A stretch of DNA of 64,000 bases from Eubacteriaceae bacterium (GCA_910574915.1 CAJTCR010000008.1:37710-101709); one strand, 5' to 3'; numbered from the stretch's first letter, positions 35,375 through 45,554 are shown. Notes: generated from the sequence alone by a model not told the origin. Numbers and translations: made by a program.

Positions 35375-36733
35375 CTAGTATTTCCCAAAATCGTCTTCCA
35401 GAGAAATTACCGGCTCATTTCTGTCCTCACTGCTGTCTGTTTCAGCGCTTCGATAATCAAATCCCTGACTCGTACTTTGTCTGCCCGCCCCCAAATTGTA
35501 TATGGAAAGCATATCTCGCATCTTTGCCGCCTGGTTGGATAATTCCTCACTTGCTGCGGCACATTGCTGGCTGGTTGCCGAGTTCGTCTGTACGACCTGA
35601 GATACCTGCGTAATTGCCTGCTCGATCTGTGCAACCGCAGTTGCCTGGTAATTGGACGAATCTGCAATGCCGTTAATAATTCCTTCACTTTTTTGTACAA
35701 CATTTGTAATTGTTTCCAGCGCGCTCGCCGTCTCTTCTGCAATCTGAGAACCAGAGCTTACCTTTGTAATAGAATCTTCAATCAGCTCCGCGGTCTCGGC
35801 GGCGGCGGCTGCACTCTTTGCGGCAAGGCTTCTGACTTCTTCTGCCACGACTGCGAAGCCCTTGCCTGCTTCGCCGGCACGTGCTGCTTCTACCGCGGCA
35901 TTTAACGCAAGGATGTTCGTCTGGAACGCAATATCGTCAATCGTTTTGATAATCTTGGAAATACTTTCCGAAGACTGGTTGATTGCCTGCATCGCATCCG
36001 TCATATCTTTCATCCGCATATTGCCGTGTTTGACATCTTCGATCGCCTGTTCAATCAGGTTTGCCGCAGAATTTGCCTGCTCTGCGTTTTCCCTTGTCTT
36101 TTCTGCAATCTCATCGATAGAGGCTGTAATCTGCTGGATCGCGCTTGCCTGCTGCGTAGACCCCTGTGCCAGTGCCTGGCTGGCGCTTGCCACCTGGGAA
36201 GAGCTGATCGTTACCTGTGTGCCTGATTCGCTGATATTGGACAGGGCATGGTAATTGTCCTCTACGAGCTTTTTCAGTGAATTGCCAAGAAGATCCTCAG
36301 AAGACGCAGGAACTACTGAAATCGTTAAGTTTCCGTTCGCGACTTCTTCTGCGATATGCGCCTGGTTTTTAATGTTCTGGATGACTTTTTCATATTCATC
36401 GACCAACTGTCCAAGTTCATCGTTGCTGTATTTTTTGATCTGAATATCCACACGCCCCATAGCAATCTGCTTTGCAGCGTTGGACAGCTCTTCTACAGAC
36501 AAGCGAATCTGGCGGATCAGCATTGTCGCTACCCATAAGATAATAATGATCGATACGATTCCAACTGTGTACGTAAAAATAGACGCATTGCGGTTGTATT
36601 TGATTAATTCCTCACCATCATAATTTGCCGCCATTCTTGTAGTAAGCTCGCTGAATATAATGTTGAGTACTGTCATTACAATACTGATAAAAAAACCCAG
36701 CATTAATTTTGCCCTTATCGTCCAGTTTTTCAT
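35375..36733 (-). CDS. Methyl-accepting chemotaxis protein with minimal outer loop
   Basis: A 452-residue receptor. TM1 (about 9-28) and TM2 (about 51-71) are separated by only about 22 residues, so there is no real extracellular sensor domain; it may sense in the membrane or in the cytoplasm. HAMP and the signalling tip with [22 protein letters not shown] follow. The start at 36733 has AGAGG about ten bases upstream. The upstream ATG at 36751 overlaps the cheW stop and lacks a good site. Confidence 0.92.
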   Translation of the reverse strand: MKNWTIRAKLMLGFFISIVMTVLNIIFSELTTRMAANYDGEELIKYNRNASIFTYTVGIVSIIIILWVATMLIRQIRLSVEELSNAAKQIAMGRVDIQIKKYSNDELGQLVDEYEKVIQNIKNQAHIAEEVANGNLTISVVPASSEDLLGNSLKKLVEDNYHALSNISESGTQVTISSSQVASASQALAQGSTQQASAIQQITASIDEIAEKTRENAEQANSAANLIEQAIEDVKHGNMRMKDMTDAMQAINQSSESISKIIKTIDDIAFQTNILALNAAVEAARAGEAGKGFAVVAEEVRSLAAKSAAAAAETAELIEDSITKVSSGSQIAEETASALETITNVVQKSEGIINGIADSSNYQATAVAQIEQAITQVSQVVQTNSATSQQCAAASEELSNQAAKMRDMLSIYNLGAGRQSTSQGFDYRSAETDSSEDRNEPVISLEDDFGKY

Positions 36734-36747
36734 TCTTCCACTACCTC

Positions 36748-37290
36748 TCATTCTTCTTCACTTAACTTATTCGACTGCTCTACCGATGAAAGATCCACGT
36801 CGCGCAGCAGCTTATCAGGGTCTAACAAAAGCTTTACGGACTCTCCGATTTTGCCGATTCCATAAATATATTTGCGGTTGCCCTGGTCAGCGCGTGAAAT
36901 GGTCGGCGGCGGCAGGATATCGCTGTCCTTAATCTCTACTACGTCCGCAATCTTTTCCACAATCAGCCCGACCATCATCTCCTGATACTGTATCACAATA
37001 ATACAGGTACGGTCATTATAAGTAAATGCTTCCTGGCCAAACCGCAGGCGTACATCGATGACCGGAATAATTTTGCCGCGCAGGTTAATCAGCCCTTTGA
37101 TATAATCCTCCGTCTCTGGAACGGATGTGATTGCCTGGATCTGAATAATTTCATTTACATACTGAATCTTTAGCCCAAAATATTCATTGCCGGACTTAAA
37201 GGTCATATATTTACACTTATGCTCTTCCACCTCAGTGTATCCGAGATCCAAAAGATCTGTTGAATCATTCAAACTGCCTATCTCACTCAT
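36748..37290 (-). CDS. cheW: Chemotaxis scaffold protein CheW
   Basis: A 180-residue CheW that couples receptors to CheA. The CheW fold begins at about residue 28 ([15 protein letters not shown]) and includes [16 protein letters not shown]. An N-terminal extension of about 25 acidic residues and a short charged tail flank it, longer than the usual length of about 150. The gap to cheA is 26 bases. Confidence 0.94.
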   Translation of the reverse strand: MSEIGSLNDSTDLLDLGYTEVEEHKCKYMTFKSGNEYFGLKIQYVNEIIQIQAITSVPETEDYIKGLINLRGKIIPVIDVRLRFGQEAFTYNDRTCIIVIQYQEMMVGLIVEKIADVVEIKDSDILPPPTISRADQGNRKYIYGIGKIGESVKLLLDPDKLLRDVDLSSVEQSNKLSEEE

Positions 37291-37316
37291 ATGGTCTGCA
37301 TTCCTTTCTGTTTATT

Positions 37317-39458
37317 TTATACAATTAATCCGCCTGGGTCCAAAATCAAGGCAATACTGCCGTCTCCAAGCTGTGTGCAGCCTGTCAGTCCCCTGACCTT
37401 CTTAATATAGGAAGGAATCGGTTTTACAACGATTTCCTGTTTGCCTACCAGTGTATCGACAAACAGCCCGATACGCTTGTCATCGACCTCGATAATGACC
37501 ATCATACCATCCTCTACCGCCTCCTGGTAACCGCTTAGGCCGTACCATTCGCCAAGGCGGATCACAGAAAAGCACTCGCCGCGGATCATAATATATTCGT
37601 CCCCGTTCGGCTCATGGATCATCATATCTTCTCTGACACGTACAAATTCTTTGATAACGCCGGATTCCATCACAAACGAAGAACCGCCTGTCTCCATCAC
37701 AATACCGTCGATAATCGCAAGTGTCAGAGGAATCTTAAGGCTCATCGTACTGCCGTTTCCCGGATCGCTTTCGATATCCAGCATCCCGCCGATCTCCTGG
37801 ATATTGCGGACAACGACGTCCATGCCCACGCCGCGCCCGGAATACTCGGTAACCTGCTCATTGGTAGAAAAGCCCGGCAGCGTAATAAACTGGTATACTT
37901 CCTTATCGGAATACGAGCTGTCCGGCCTTGCATCATCTAAAATGCCCTGCTTTCTTGCTTTTGCCAGGATCTTTTCGCGGTCAAGCCCCGTCCCGTTATC
38001 CTGCACCGTAATCCATACTTTGCCTGCCTCGGTCTTTGCAGACAGCGTTACTTTTCCTTTTTCGGTCTTTCCGCTTGCCTCGCGCTCCTCGTTCGTCTCG
38101 ATCCCGTGGTCAACGGCATTTCTGACAAGGTGCATCAGCGGGTCGGAAATATGTTCAATAATATTTTTATCCACTTCCGTCGTATCCCCGACCATCTCAA
38201 ACTCGATATCCTTGCCGAGCTTGCGCGAGACGTCAAATACGATACGGTTCATCTTCTGAAAGGTATTTGTCAGCGGCACCATGCGCATCGACATAATTAC
38301 ATTCTGCAAATCAGTCGATATTTTTGCAAGCTGTGCCGCGGCTTTGTTAAAATTGTCCAGATTTAGCCCAGGCACTTTTAAATCAGAGCTTTGCAGTACG
38401 ACGGACTCTGAGATCACAAGCTCCCCGATCAGCTCCATCAACTGGTTCATCTTGCTGACATTGACACTGATAAACGCAGCCTTCTCCGCTTTTGGCTTAT
38501 CCTTTGCCAGCTTGCGCTGCTTGCCTGGCTCTTTGGACTTGATAACGAAGTCACCAGGCGCGATCTTTGCCTTTTCACCCTGCTTTGCACCGCCCTGCGT
38601 ACGTGCTTCAATCGCCTCGACACTCGAATCCAGATCGATCTGAACGTCTGCGTCTGATCCGCTGAATCCGCGCAGATACTCTTCCGGGCTGCATTCTGCG
38701 ACATCTACTTTTTCAACCGAATAGCCTTCTGAGACGATTGCACGGATCTCCGCCGGGTCTGCCTGCGTCTGTAAAAGGATTTTAAATCCTTCTTTTACAA
38801 CGACTTCTGCACTGCTTTCATCCGAGATAATATTTTCCGGTGTATACAAAAGATCCTCGGCAATTTCCTTTAACGCATACACGGTCTTATACGCGTGGAT
38901 ATTCGCCATTTCCGTATCGGAATAAAAGCCGATATTGATCCGGTAAAAGTGGCTGTCACTCGTAGCTACCGGCGCGATATAAAACTGCTTTGGCTCCTCG
39001 CTCTTGTTGGCTGGCTGTGCGGCACCGCCGGATGCTTCGCCGCTTTCTTCTCCTTTGATTTTACTTAAGAATTTATCAAGCTCCGCGATAATATCGCTCG
39101 AATCCCCGTCTACCGGGTCGCCGTTGCGGATCTTCTCCATTTCATTTGAGATAAAATCTTCGACATGCAGCACATGCTCCACCAGTTCCAGATGCGGAAC
39201 GTTGTCGGGATGGGATTCTCTCAGATAAAAGAAGACATCCTCCAGCTTATGCGACACTGCTGTGATATTGTCAAACATCATAATTCCTGATGAGCCTTTG
39301 ATCGTATGCATCGTCCGAAATATTTCGTTGATACTGTCTTCATCAAAACAGTCCGCATCTTTTTGCTCCAAAACCGTGTCCTGAAGCTGTTCCAGAAGCT
39401 GCCCATTCTCAAACAGGTACATATCCAGCATGTCTTCCGTATTAAATCCTTCAGCCAT
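37317..39458 (-). CDS. cheA: Chemotaxis histidine kinase CheA
   Basis: A 713-residue kinase with all main domains: P1 phosphotransfer with HTIKGSSGIM (His51), a P2-like region at about 150-260, P3 dimerisation starting near VNVSKMNQLMELIGELVISES, P4 ATPase with HLVRNAVDHGIE and GRGVGMDVV, and a P5 CheW-like end. The start at 39458 has AAGGAGAAGAAT. It autophosphorylates in response to receptors and passes phosphate to CheY/CheB-type receivers. Confidence 0.96.
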   Translation of the reverse strand: MAEGFNTEDMLDMYLFENGQLLEQLQDTVLEQKDADCFDEDSINEIFRTMHTIKGSSGIMMFDNITAVSHKLEDVFFYLRESHPDNVPHLELVEHVLHVEDFISNEMEKIRNGDPVDGDSSDIIAELDKFLSKIKGEESGEASGGAAQPANKSEEPKQFYIAPVATSDSHFYRINIGFYSDTEMANIHAYKTVYALKEIAEDLLYTPENIISDESSAEVVVKEGFKILLQTQADPAEIRAIVSEGYSVEKVDVAECSPEEYLRGFSGSDADVQIDLDSSVEAIEARTQGGAKQGEKAKIAPGDFVIKSKEPGKQRKLAKDKPKAEKAAFISVNVSKMNQLMELIGELVISESVVLQSSDLKVPGLNLDNFNKAAAQLAKISTDLQNVIMSMRMVPLTNTFQKMNRIVFDVSRKLGKDIEFEMVGDTTEVDKNIIEHISDPLMHLVRNAVDHGIETNEEREASGKTEKGKVTLSAKTEAGKVWITVQDNGTGLDREKILAKARKQGILDDARPDSSYSDKEVYQFITLPGFSTNEQVTEYSGRGVGMDVVVRNIQEIGGMLDIESDPGNGSTMSLKIPLTLAIIDGIVMETGGSSFVMESGVIKEFVRVREDMMIHEPNGDEYIMIRGECFSVIRLGEWYGLSGYQEAVEDGMMVIIEVDDKRIGLFVDTLVGKQEIVVKPIPSYIKKVRGLTGCTQLGDGSIALILDPGGLIV

Positions 39459-39525
39459 ATTCTTCTCCTTTTCAGTATTTATTTGTTTCCTCACAATATG
39501 AAAACACGTTCCGGGGCTTTCATAC

Positions 39526-39918
39526 TCAAATCAGCTCCAGCTTTTTTAATGCCTGTTCGAACCGGTCCTGATTAATCGGCTTTCCAGAATAAATCGTGCA
39601 GCCCAGCTCAAATGCCATCTTGACATTTCTCTCTTCGTTTAACGCAGTCGTCATAATGACTTTTACTGCTTTCTCTTCCGGTATATTCTTATCCTTTTCC
39701 AGCTTGCGGATTGCCACCAGCGCCTGATAGCCGTCCATCACCGGCATCATAATATCCAGGCAGACCAGGTCATACGGCTCTTCATCCTCTAATGCCATCA
39801 TAAACGCGTCCACTGCTTCCATCCCGTCTACTGTCACATCACACTCCCCGTATTTCGAGAGAAAATTGACCATAAATTTTCTCGTAACAAAATCATCCTC
39901 AGCCAACAAAATTTTCAT
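39526..39918 (-). CDS. CheY-like single-domain response regulator
   Basis: A 130-residue stand-alone receiver. The acidic pocket AEDD is at residues 6-9 and the phosphorylated Asp lies in LVCLDIMMPVMDGYQ; VIMTTAL and SGKP give the Thr and Lys. The end of the protein differs from flagellar CheY, and nothing shows which target it binds. Situated between cheA and cheB, it is the direct acceptor candidate for CheA phosphate. Confidence 0.9.
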   Translation of the reverse strand: MKILLAEDDFVTRKFMVNFLSKYGECDVTVDGMEAVDAFMMALEDEEPYDLVCLDIMMPVMDGYQALVAIRKLEKDKNIPEEKAVKVIMTTALNEERNVKMAFELGCTIYSGKPINQDRFEQALKKLELI

Positions 39919-39933
39919 CCTTTTATCTCCTTT

Positions 39934-40962
39934 TTACATTTTATTGAGTAACATATAAGTCCTCGCCGCGATATCCGCCAGCTTTACCTGCTGCTCCACC
40001 GCACCGATATCATATGCAACCTTCGGCATTCCATATACAACACAGCTTGATTCGTCCTGCCCGATCGTCTTTGCTCCGGCACTTCGCATTGCCAAAAGCC
40101 CTTTGGCGCCGTCTCCGCCCATTCCGGTTAAAATAATCCCTACCGCATCCTTTTTCGCGGTCTTTGCCACAGATTCAAACAAGACATCCACGGACGGACA
40201 GTGCCCGTTGACCCTAGGCCCGCTGCGGCACTCCACCTGGTAGGCGCCGTTTACCTTTACAAGGCGCATGTGCTGGTCGCCGCCGGGGGCAATCAGCACA
40301 TGGCCCGGCAGCACCCGGTCGCCTGTCTGCGCTTCCTTTACACGCACGCGGCACTGGTCATTGAGGCGCTTTGCATACATGCCCGTAAATCCCGGCGGCA
40401 TGTGCTGTACAATCACAACGCCCGGGATATCCGGCCCAAATCCCTTTACGACTTCAAAAATCGCCTCGGTACCGCCCGTAGAAGCGCCAATTGCCACTAA
40501 CAGGTTGTTTTTAAACACCTGCGGACCGTTGTAATTTTGCCCCTGTATTTTCTTTTTAATATTTCCGATCTTCGCTGTAGAAGCGATCTTAATCTTTACA
40601 AGCAGCTCGTTGCGTATGAACTCTTCTAACTGCGTCCGGTTTGTAACTGTCGGCTTACCTACAAAATCCACTGCTCCCGCATTCATGGCGTCAAACACCC
40701 GGTCGCTTAGCGCACTGATCACAACAACCGGAAGCGGATACTGCGGCATCAGCTTGCGCAGAAACTCAATCCCGCTCATGCGCGGCAGTTCCACATCGAG
40801 CGTCATCACATCTGGTTTATGCCTGATAATCGCATCCCGTGCCTCATACGGATCTTTCGCAGTAGCCACTACCGTAATCGCGGGATCCCTGCTCAGATTC
40901 TGGACTAAAAGCTCCCGGAATACAAGGGAATCATCTACGATTAACACTTTAATTGACCGCAT
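39934..40962 (-). CDS. cheB: Chemotaxis methylesterase CheB
   Basis: A 342-residue protein with an N-terminal receiver (VLIVDDSLVFRE, phospho-Asp in MTLDVELPRMSG) and a C-terminal methylesterase/deamidase domain with Ser in AIGASTGGTEA, His in QHMPPGFT and Asp in MGGDG. It removes receptor methyl groups added by CheR. ATG at 40962 is preferred with AGGAAGGA upstream; a longer frame would overlap cheR strongly. Confidence 0.95.
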   Translation of the reverse strand: MRSIKVLIVDDSLVFRELLVQNLSRDPAITVVATAKDPYEARDAIIRHKPDVMTLDVELPRMSGIEFLRKLMPQYPLPVVVISALSDRVFDAMNAGAVDFVGKPTVTNRTQLEEFIRNELLVKIKIASTAKIGNIKKKIQGQNYNGPQVFKNNLLVAIGASTGGTEAIFEVVKGFGPDIPGVVIVQHMPPGFTGMYAKRLNDQCRVRVKEAQTGDRVLPGHVLIAPGGDQHMRLVKVNGAYQVECRSGPRVNGHCPSVDVLFESVAKTAKKDAVGIILTGMGGDGAKGLLAMRSAGAKTIGQDESSCVVYGMPKVAYDIGAVEQQVKLADIAARTYMLLNKM

Positions 40963-40969
40963 TTGCTTT

Positions 40970-41782
40970 TCATCCTTCCTTTTTTCGAAATATTGACGGC
41001 TGAACAATCTCAAACGGCGTAGCGCTCCTGTCAAGTGTCTCCGTCGTCCCGATCAGCAGATATCCTCCCGGTTCCAAAAAATCATATACTTTCTGTACTA
41101 GTTGCTTTTTTGTATTTTCATCAAAATAAATCATGACATTGCGCAAAAAAACAGTATGCATTTTCCTGCGGAACGGGAACGGCGACATCAGGTTAAACTG
41201 GCGAAAGATCACCCCTTTTTTTAAATCTTCCACAGCGGCATATTTTCCGTCTGCCGTACGTTTAAAAAACTGCCTTTTCCATTGCTGCGGCACATTTTCC
41301 AACTGCTGTTCGCTATAGACACCCGCCACCGCCTGTTTTAAAATCCCGGTAGACACATCCGTTGCCAGTACCCTTAAATCCCACTGCTTACGTTCCATAC
41401 CAAAAAATTCTGCAAGCACCATCGCGATCATATACGGCTCTTCTCCTGAGGACGCAGCGCCGCACCAGATCCGCACGTCCTTTGTGCCCATTTCCTTTTT
41501 CTTTACCCACGGCAGTATTTCCTTGCGGAAAAAATCAAACTGCTCAAATTCTCTCATAAAATATGTATGGTTTGTCGTCAGAAGGTTGACAAGCATCTTT
41601 TCCTGCTTGCCGGTCTTATCCTGTTCCACCGCGTTCATAAATGCGTCAAACGTATGAAAACCGCCTGACCTGATGTAATTTTCCAGCCGTCCATTAACAA
41701 TCACCTTCTTTTGGCTTAAGTCAATGCCGTACTGCCTTTTCATGTAAGTAGATATCCTTGTAAACTCTTCCTCGGTTATCAA
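40970..41782 (-). CDS. cheR: Chemotaxis protein methyltransferase CheR (operon copy)
   Basis: A 270-residue methyltransferase with a helical N-domain (ITEEEFTRISTYMKRQYGIDL) and the SAM domain containing CGAASSGEEPYMIAM and NVMIYFDE. No ATG fits the beginning. TTG at 41782 is chosen because GGGGTGAT lies just upstream, while a TTG at 41839 has none and overlaps the preceding gene. It pairs with cheB and differs from the isolated CheR at 9834. Confidence 0.9.
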   Translation of the reverse strand: MITEEEFTRISTYMKRQYGIDLSQKKVIVNGRLENYIRSGGFHTFDAFMNAVEQDKTGKQEKMLVNLLTTNHTYFMREFEQFDFFRKEILPWVKKKEMGTKDVRIWCGAASSGEEPYMIAMVLAEFFGMERKQWDLRVLATDVSTGILKQAVAGVYSEQQLENVPQQWKRQFFKRTADGKYAAVEDLKKGVIFRQFNLMSPFPFRRKMHTVFLRNVMIYFDENTKKQLVQKVYDFLEPGGYLLIGTTETLDRSATPFEIVQPSIFRKKEG

Positions 41783-41808
41783 CCCTATCACCCCGTTGTA
41801 TACTAGTT

Positions 41809-42870
41809 TTAACAAAACTGCCTGGAAATCCGGCAGCAAATCTGGTAAATATCTGGATGAAATCGCCTGCCCGCGTCCGCTTTCATAATCTCCAGTGCCT
41901 CTTCCCTGCTGTGCTTTTTCTCTCCGGTCAAAACACCGTACGCTTCCATCATCGCAACAATCTGTGCCGCTACGGGGATTTCTTCCCCCTTAAGGCCCTG
42001 CGGATAGCCGCTGCCGTCCCAGTTTTCATGATGGGAACGCGAAATATCAATCGAGATTTTCAAAAAATCATTATAATCGCTGTTTACATGCAAATCTCTT
42101 AAAAGCTGTGCGCCAATCTCTGTATGGCTGTGTAAAATTTCCGTTTCTTCCTGTGTAAAATTCGATTCCTTGCGCAGCAGATCTTTTGGTATTCCAATAT
42201 TTCCAATATCGCAAAGACATGCCGCAAGCTCGATCGTATCGATATAGTCATCCGAGATCTGATCCTCAAACTTTGGTGAAAGCTGCATTCCCTGTGCCAA
42301 AATCCGGCAGTTGCGGCGCAGCCTCTGCATATGCCCCTGCTCAAACCCGGAATTTTTTGCCGCGATATTGGCGAGCGCATATAATATATTTTTCTTTTCC
42401 TCTTCCATCTGGCGAAGCTGTGCCGCTACCGAAATCTGGAGCTTGCGGTTTGTCTCCATCAGCTCGTGCTTGACCGTATACAGATGCAGATGCACCGCGA
42501 CGCGCGCCTGTACGACCTCGGTAATAAACGGCTTTGTAATATAATCCTCGCCTCCGAGCTTTAGCCCTTTTACAATGTCTTCCGCCTCGTCAAACGCAGA
42601 AATAAAAATAACCGGGATCTCTTTTGTCTTTACATTTGCCTTTAAGCTCTTGCACAATTCAAATCCATCCATGCCCGGCATGGAAATATCGCTTAAAATC
42701 AACTTCGGCAGGCATTTGACGGCAAGCTCCAGCGCCTTTTCGCCATTTTCGGCAAGAAGCGGCTCGCAGCCCATATTGCGGATAATCTCTTCCAGGACAA
42801 GCCGGTTGATCTCGACATCGTCCACAATCAAAATTTTTGCCGCTTCGGTATCTTTTTTATCATAAATCAT
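41809..42870 (-). CDS. Response regulator with a degenerate HD-GYP output domain
   Basis: A 353-residue protein with an N-terminal receiver (VDDVEINR, phospho-Asp in LILSDISMPGMDGFE), a helical linker (about 135-165) and an HD-GYP-like domain. The GYP block HHENWDGSGYP is kept. The HD motif expected as HDIGK reads CDIGN, and the late aspartate expected in VDVYDAL reads MEAYGVL. These are metal ligands and a conserved lysine in active cyclic-di-GMP phosphodiesterases, so catalysis is probably lost. ATG at 42870 has AGG seven bases upstream. Confidence 0.88.
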   Translation of the reverse strand: MIYDKKDTEAAKILIVDDVEINRLVLEEIIRNMGCEPLLAENGEKALELAVKCLPKLILSDISMPGMDGFELCKSLKANVKTKEIPVIFISAFDEAEDIVKGLKLGGEDYITKPFITEVVQARVAVHLHLYTVKHELMETNRKLQISVAAQLRQMEEEKKNILYALANIAAKNSGFEQGHMQRLRRNCRILAQGMQLSPKFEDQISDDYIDTIELAACLCDIGNIGIPKDLLRKESNFTQEETEILHSHTEIGAQLLRDLHVNSDYNDFLKISIDISRSHHENWDGSGYPQGLKGEEIPVAAQIVAMMEAYGVLTGEKKHSREEALEIMKADAGRRFHPDIYQICCRISRQFC

Positions 42871-42878
42871 GCTCACAC

Positions 42879-44348
42879 CTACTTTCCTGTGACTGCATCG
42901 TCTTCCAACAGCGCTTCCAGCTCCTTATACTGTGCGGCAGTCTTTTCATAATTCGCTTTCTGCACTGCCATTTTAAGCCTTAAAATCCCACGGCTTACTT
43001 CCCGCGGCGCCCCTTCGGTAAGCTGGCGTATCGTTTCCATAAACATTTCTGCTTTTTCCCAGTTCTCCATCTCCACGCACAGGATCAGCTTTGACAGGTT
43101 TCGTTTCAGGTTCTCGATATTTTCCGGCGTCCCAAATTCCTTGACACTGCCAAATGTATCCTCCTCTTCCCCAGACAGTTCCGCGCTCTGCATATACGGC
43201 GTATCCGGCGCTTCTTCCGCCTGAGAAGGCAGGTCATCCTCTTCACTGATGCCCAGCCAGATAGAAAAAGAAAACGTACTCCCTTTGCCTTTTTCCCCTT
43301 CTACTTCGACCCTGCCTCCCATAAGCTCCGCAAGCTGCTTGCAGATATTTAGCCCAAGGCCCGTGCCGCCGTATTTTCTGGAAATCGAGGCATCCGCCTG
43401 GGAAAAGCTCTGGAACAGCTTTTCTTTATCCGCATCATCAATGCCGATGCCCGTATCCTTTACGATAAAAAACAGCTCGATTTTATCATTGACCCGTGCC
43501 GTGCGTACTACCTCGACTGTAATCTTTCCGACCGATGTAAACTTAAGCGCGTTTGAGAGCAGGTTGTTTAAAATCTGTCCGATACGCAGCTCATCGCCGA
43601 TTAAATATTCCGGCACCTGCGGAGACACCGTCATAAAAAATCCAAGCCCTTTTTCTGTAATTTTATTAATATGCTGCGACCGGACGTAATCAAGCATGTT
43701 CCGAAAATGGAACCGCCTTGGCTCTAACGTAAACTTGCCTGCCTCCAGCTTGGAAAAATCCAGGATATTATTAATAATCTTATTCATATCCCCACAGCAG
43801 CGTTCAATCAGCCGCAGCGACTTTAATGTTTTTTCATCGGTTACAAAGTCAAACATTTCGCGGACGTTGCCCAAGATCCCGTTTACCGGCGTACGCAGCT
43901 CATGCGTCACGTTTGCCACAAACTCGGACTTTACTTTCATCGCCTGCTGCGCTTCCTGGCGCACCTGCTCGACCTCGCGTCCTAAAAATTCCTTTTCCAA
44001 AATATCATTCGCCATGCACAGATAGACATTCGTACCATCCATATGGCTTGTAATCCTTGCCTCTACCGGAAAACAGGTCAGGTTTTTGCGGTATGCAACG
44101 AGGTTGTGCGGCTCATCGCCAAACGCATAGTCCGTTTCAAATCCATCGTCCGCTGCTTTAAACGTATTTGGAAATATTTCCCCGATATGCCTGCCCTTTA
44201 AGCCTTCCTTTTCATATCCGAGCTTTTTTTTCGCCGCGCCGTTCGCATAGGCTACCTTTCCCGCCTGATCAAAAATCAGTACCATCTCCAGCGCTTTTTC
44301 CATTGGGAACAAAGCCGATGTCTGATCTGCCTCTTTTACTTGTTCCAT
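42879..44348 (-). CDS. Soluble PAS-domain sensor histidine kinase
   Basis: A 489-residue cytoplasmic kinase with no membrane segment. A PAS domain (about 15-120, with LIFDQAGKVAYANGAA) is followed by HisKA with NVTHELRTPVNGILG and HATPase with GGTGLGLNICKQLAELMGG. A C-terminal helical region of about 110 residues is not recognised and lacks an Hpt histidine motif. The start at 44348 has AGGAGG 11 bases upstream. It lies between two HD-GYP regulators that are its likely phosphate acceptors. Confidence 0.88.
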   Translation of the reverse strand: MEQVKEADQTSALFPMEKALEMVLIFDQAGKVAYANGAAKKKLGYEKEGLKGRHIGEIFPNTFKAADDGFETDYAFGDEPHNLVAYRKNLTCFPVEARITSHMDGTNVYLCMANDILEKEFLGREVEQVRQEAQQAMKVKSEFVANVTHELRTPVNGILGNVREMFDFVTDEKTLKSLRLIERCCGDMNKIINNILDFSKLEAGKFTLEPRRFHFRNMLDYVRSQHINKITEKGLGFFMTVSPQVPEYLIGDELRIGQILNNLLSNALKFTSVGKITVEVVRTARVNDKIELFFIVKDTGIGIDDADKEKLFQSFSQADASISRKYGGTGLGLNICKQLAELMGGRVEVEGEKGKGSTFSFSIWLGISEEDDLPSQAEEAPDTPYMQSAELSGEEEDTFGSVKEFGTPENIENLKRNLSKLILCVEMENWEKAEMFMETIRQLTEGAPREVSRGILRLKMAVQKANYEKTAAQYKELEALLEDDAVTGK

Positions 44349-44426
44349 TGATTTATCTGCCTCCTGATCCGAACACGAAACAAAGGCAGCAAAATATGAC
44401 CTCTTTGCCGCCTGCATTTTACCATG

Positions 44427-45503
44427 TCATACAAATTTTAACATTTTAATTACTTCGCAATGAAAGACATCTTCCTTTGCAAGTTCAAGGCATTTCAGCA
44501 CATCCGGCGAAAACTGGCCGCACTCGCCGTCTGCAATCATCTGATACGCCTGTTCCTTGGAAACTGGCTGACTGTAGATTCTTGGGCGGATTAAAGCGTC
44601 ATACACATCTACAATCGACACAACCTGTACGCCAATCGAGATCTCATCCCCTTTTAGGTGATCTGGATAGCCTCTCCCATCCCAACGCTCGTGATGGTGG
44701 CGGCAGATATCATAGCTGTAACGGTAAAAATCACTGTCCTTTTTGCGAAAAGACTTTTCCAGTATTTCACAGCCGATGATCGTATGCGTCTTCATAATTT
44801 CAAATTCTTTTTCATCCAGGATGCCTGGCTTTAATAAAATCGCATCTGGAATACCGATCTTGCCAATGTCATGGAGCACGGACGCATGGACAATCTGGTC
44901 AATCTGGCTGTTATCCAGCCCATATTTTGGAAAATATTCCTGCACATATTCCAGCATCAGCTTTGTAAAATATTTGATGCGCTGCGTATGTTCCCCGGTC
45001 TCTATGCTGCGGAACTCAATGAGCGAGCTAAGCGTATCCAGCAGCATGTCATTATTTTCCCGAATCTGCTGCTCCTGCTCCTTGATCTCTATTTCCTGCT
45101 GCTTTAACCGCAGCTCCATCTCCAGCTTATGCTGGTACAGCTCGATAATGTTCTGGCTTCTTTTTTTTACGATATGCGGATAAAAAGGTTTATGTATCAC
45201 ATCCGCAGCTCCATAGGAGTATGCTTTATCCTCGCTGTCGATCACGGTCTCCCCGGTAATTAAAATCACCGGAATCTTTTCTAACAAGCCGCGTCCTTTC
45301 ATATACTCCAATACATCAAACCCCGTCATCACAGGCATCGAAACGTCCAATAAGATAAGCACCAGATTGCGGCTCGCCGCAATCTTCGCAATCGCCTCCC
45401 TCCCATTTTCAGCTTCCAGCCTGTCGTACTCTTCAAACATGGATTTGAGTATCTCCCGGTTGACTGCTTCGTCGTCTACAATCAAAATCTGTTGTTCTTC
45501 CAT
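44427..45503 (-). CDS. Response regulator with intact HD-GYP domain (cyclic-di-GMP phosphodiesterase)
   Basis: A 358-residue protein with a receiver (ILIVDDEAVNRE, phospho-Asp in LILLDVSMPVMTGFD), a coiled-coil linker (about 120-150) and a full HD-GYP domain: TGEHTQRI, LHDIGKIGIPD, KTHTIIG, HHHERWDGRGYP and VDVYDAL. All ligands for the metal centre are present, so it should hydrolyse cyclic-di-GMP or a related dinucleotide. GAGG lies nine bases upstream. It is the first gene of the chemosensory operon, after the promoter at 45555-45583. Confidence 0.92.
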   Translation of the reverse strand: MEEQQILIVDDEAVNREILKSMFEEYDRLEAENGREAIAKIAASRNLVLILLDVSMPVMTGFDVLEYMKGRGLLEKIPVILITGETVIDSEDKAYSYGAADVIHKPFYPHIVKKRSQNIIELYQHKLEMELRLKQQEIEIKEQEQQIRENNDMLLDTLSSLIEFRSIETGEHTQRIKYFTKLMLEYVQEYFPKYGLDNSQIDQIVHASVLHDIGKIGIPDAILLKPGILDEKEFEIMKTHTIIGCEILEKSFRKKDSDFYRYSYDICRHHHERWDGRGYPDHLKGDEISIGVQVVSIVDVYDALIRPRIYSQPVSKEQAYQMIADGECGQFSPDVLKCLELAKEDVFHCEVIKMLKFV

Positions 45504-45554
45504 ATATTTCTGCCTCGCGATTTCTCCCTGTAATCGTAATATTCCTTTTTATCA

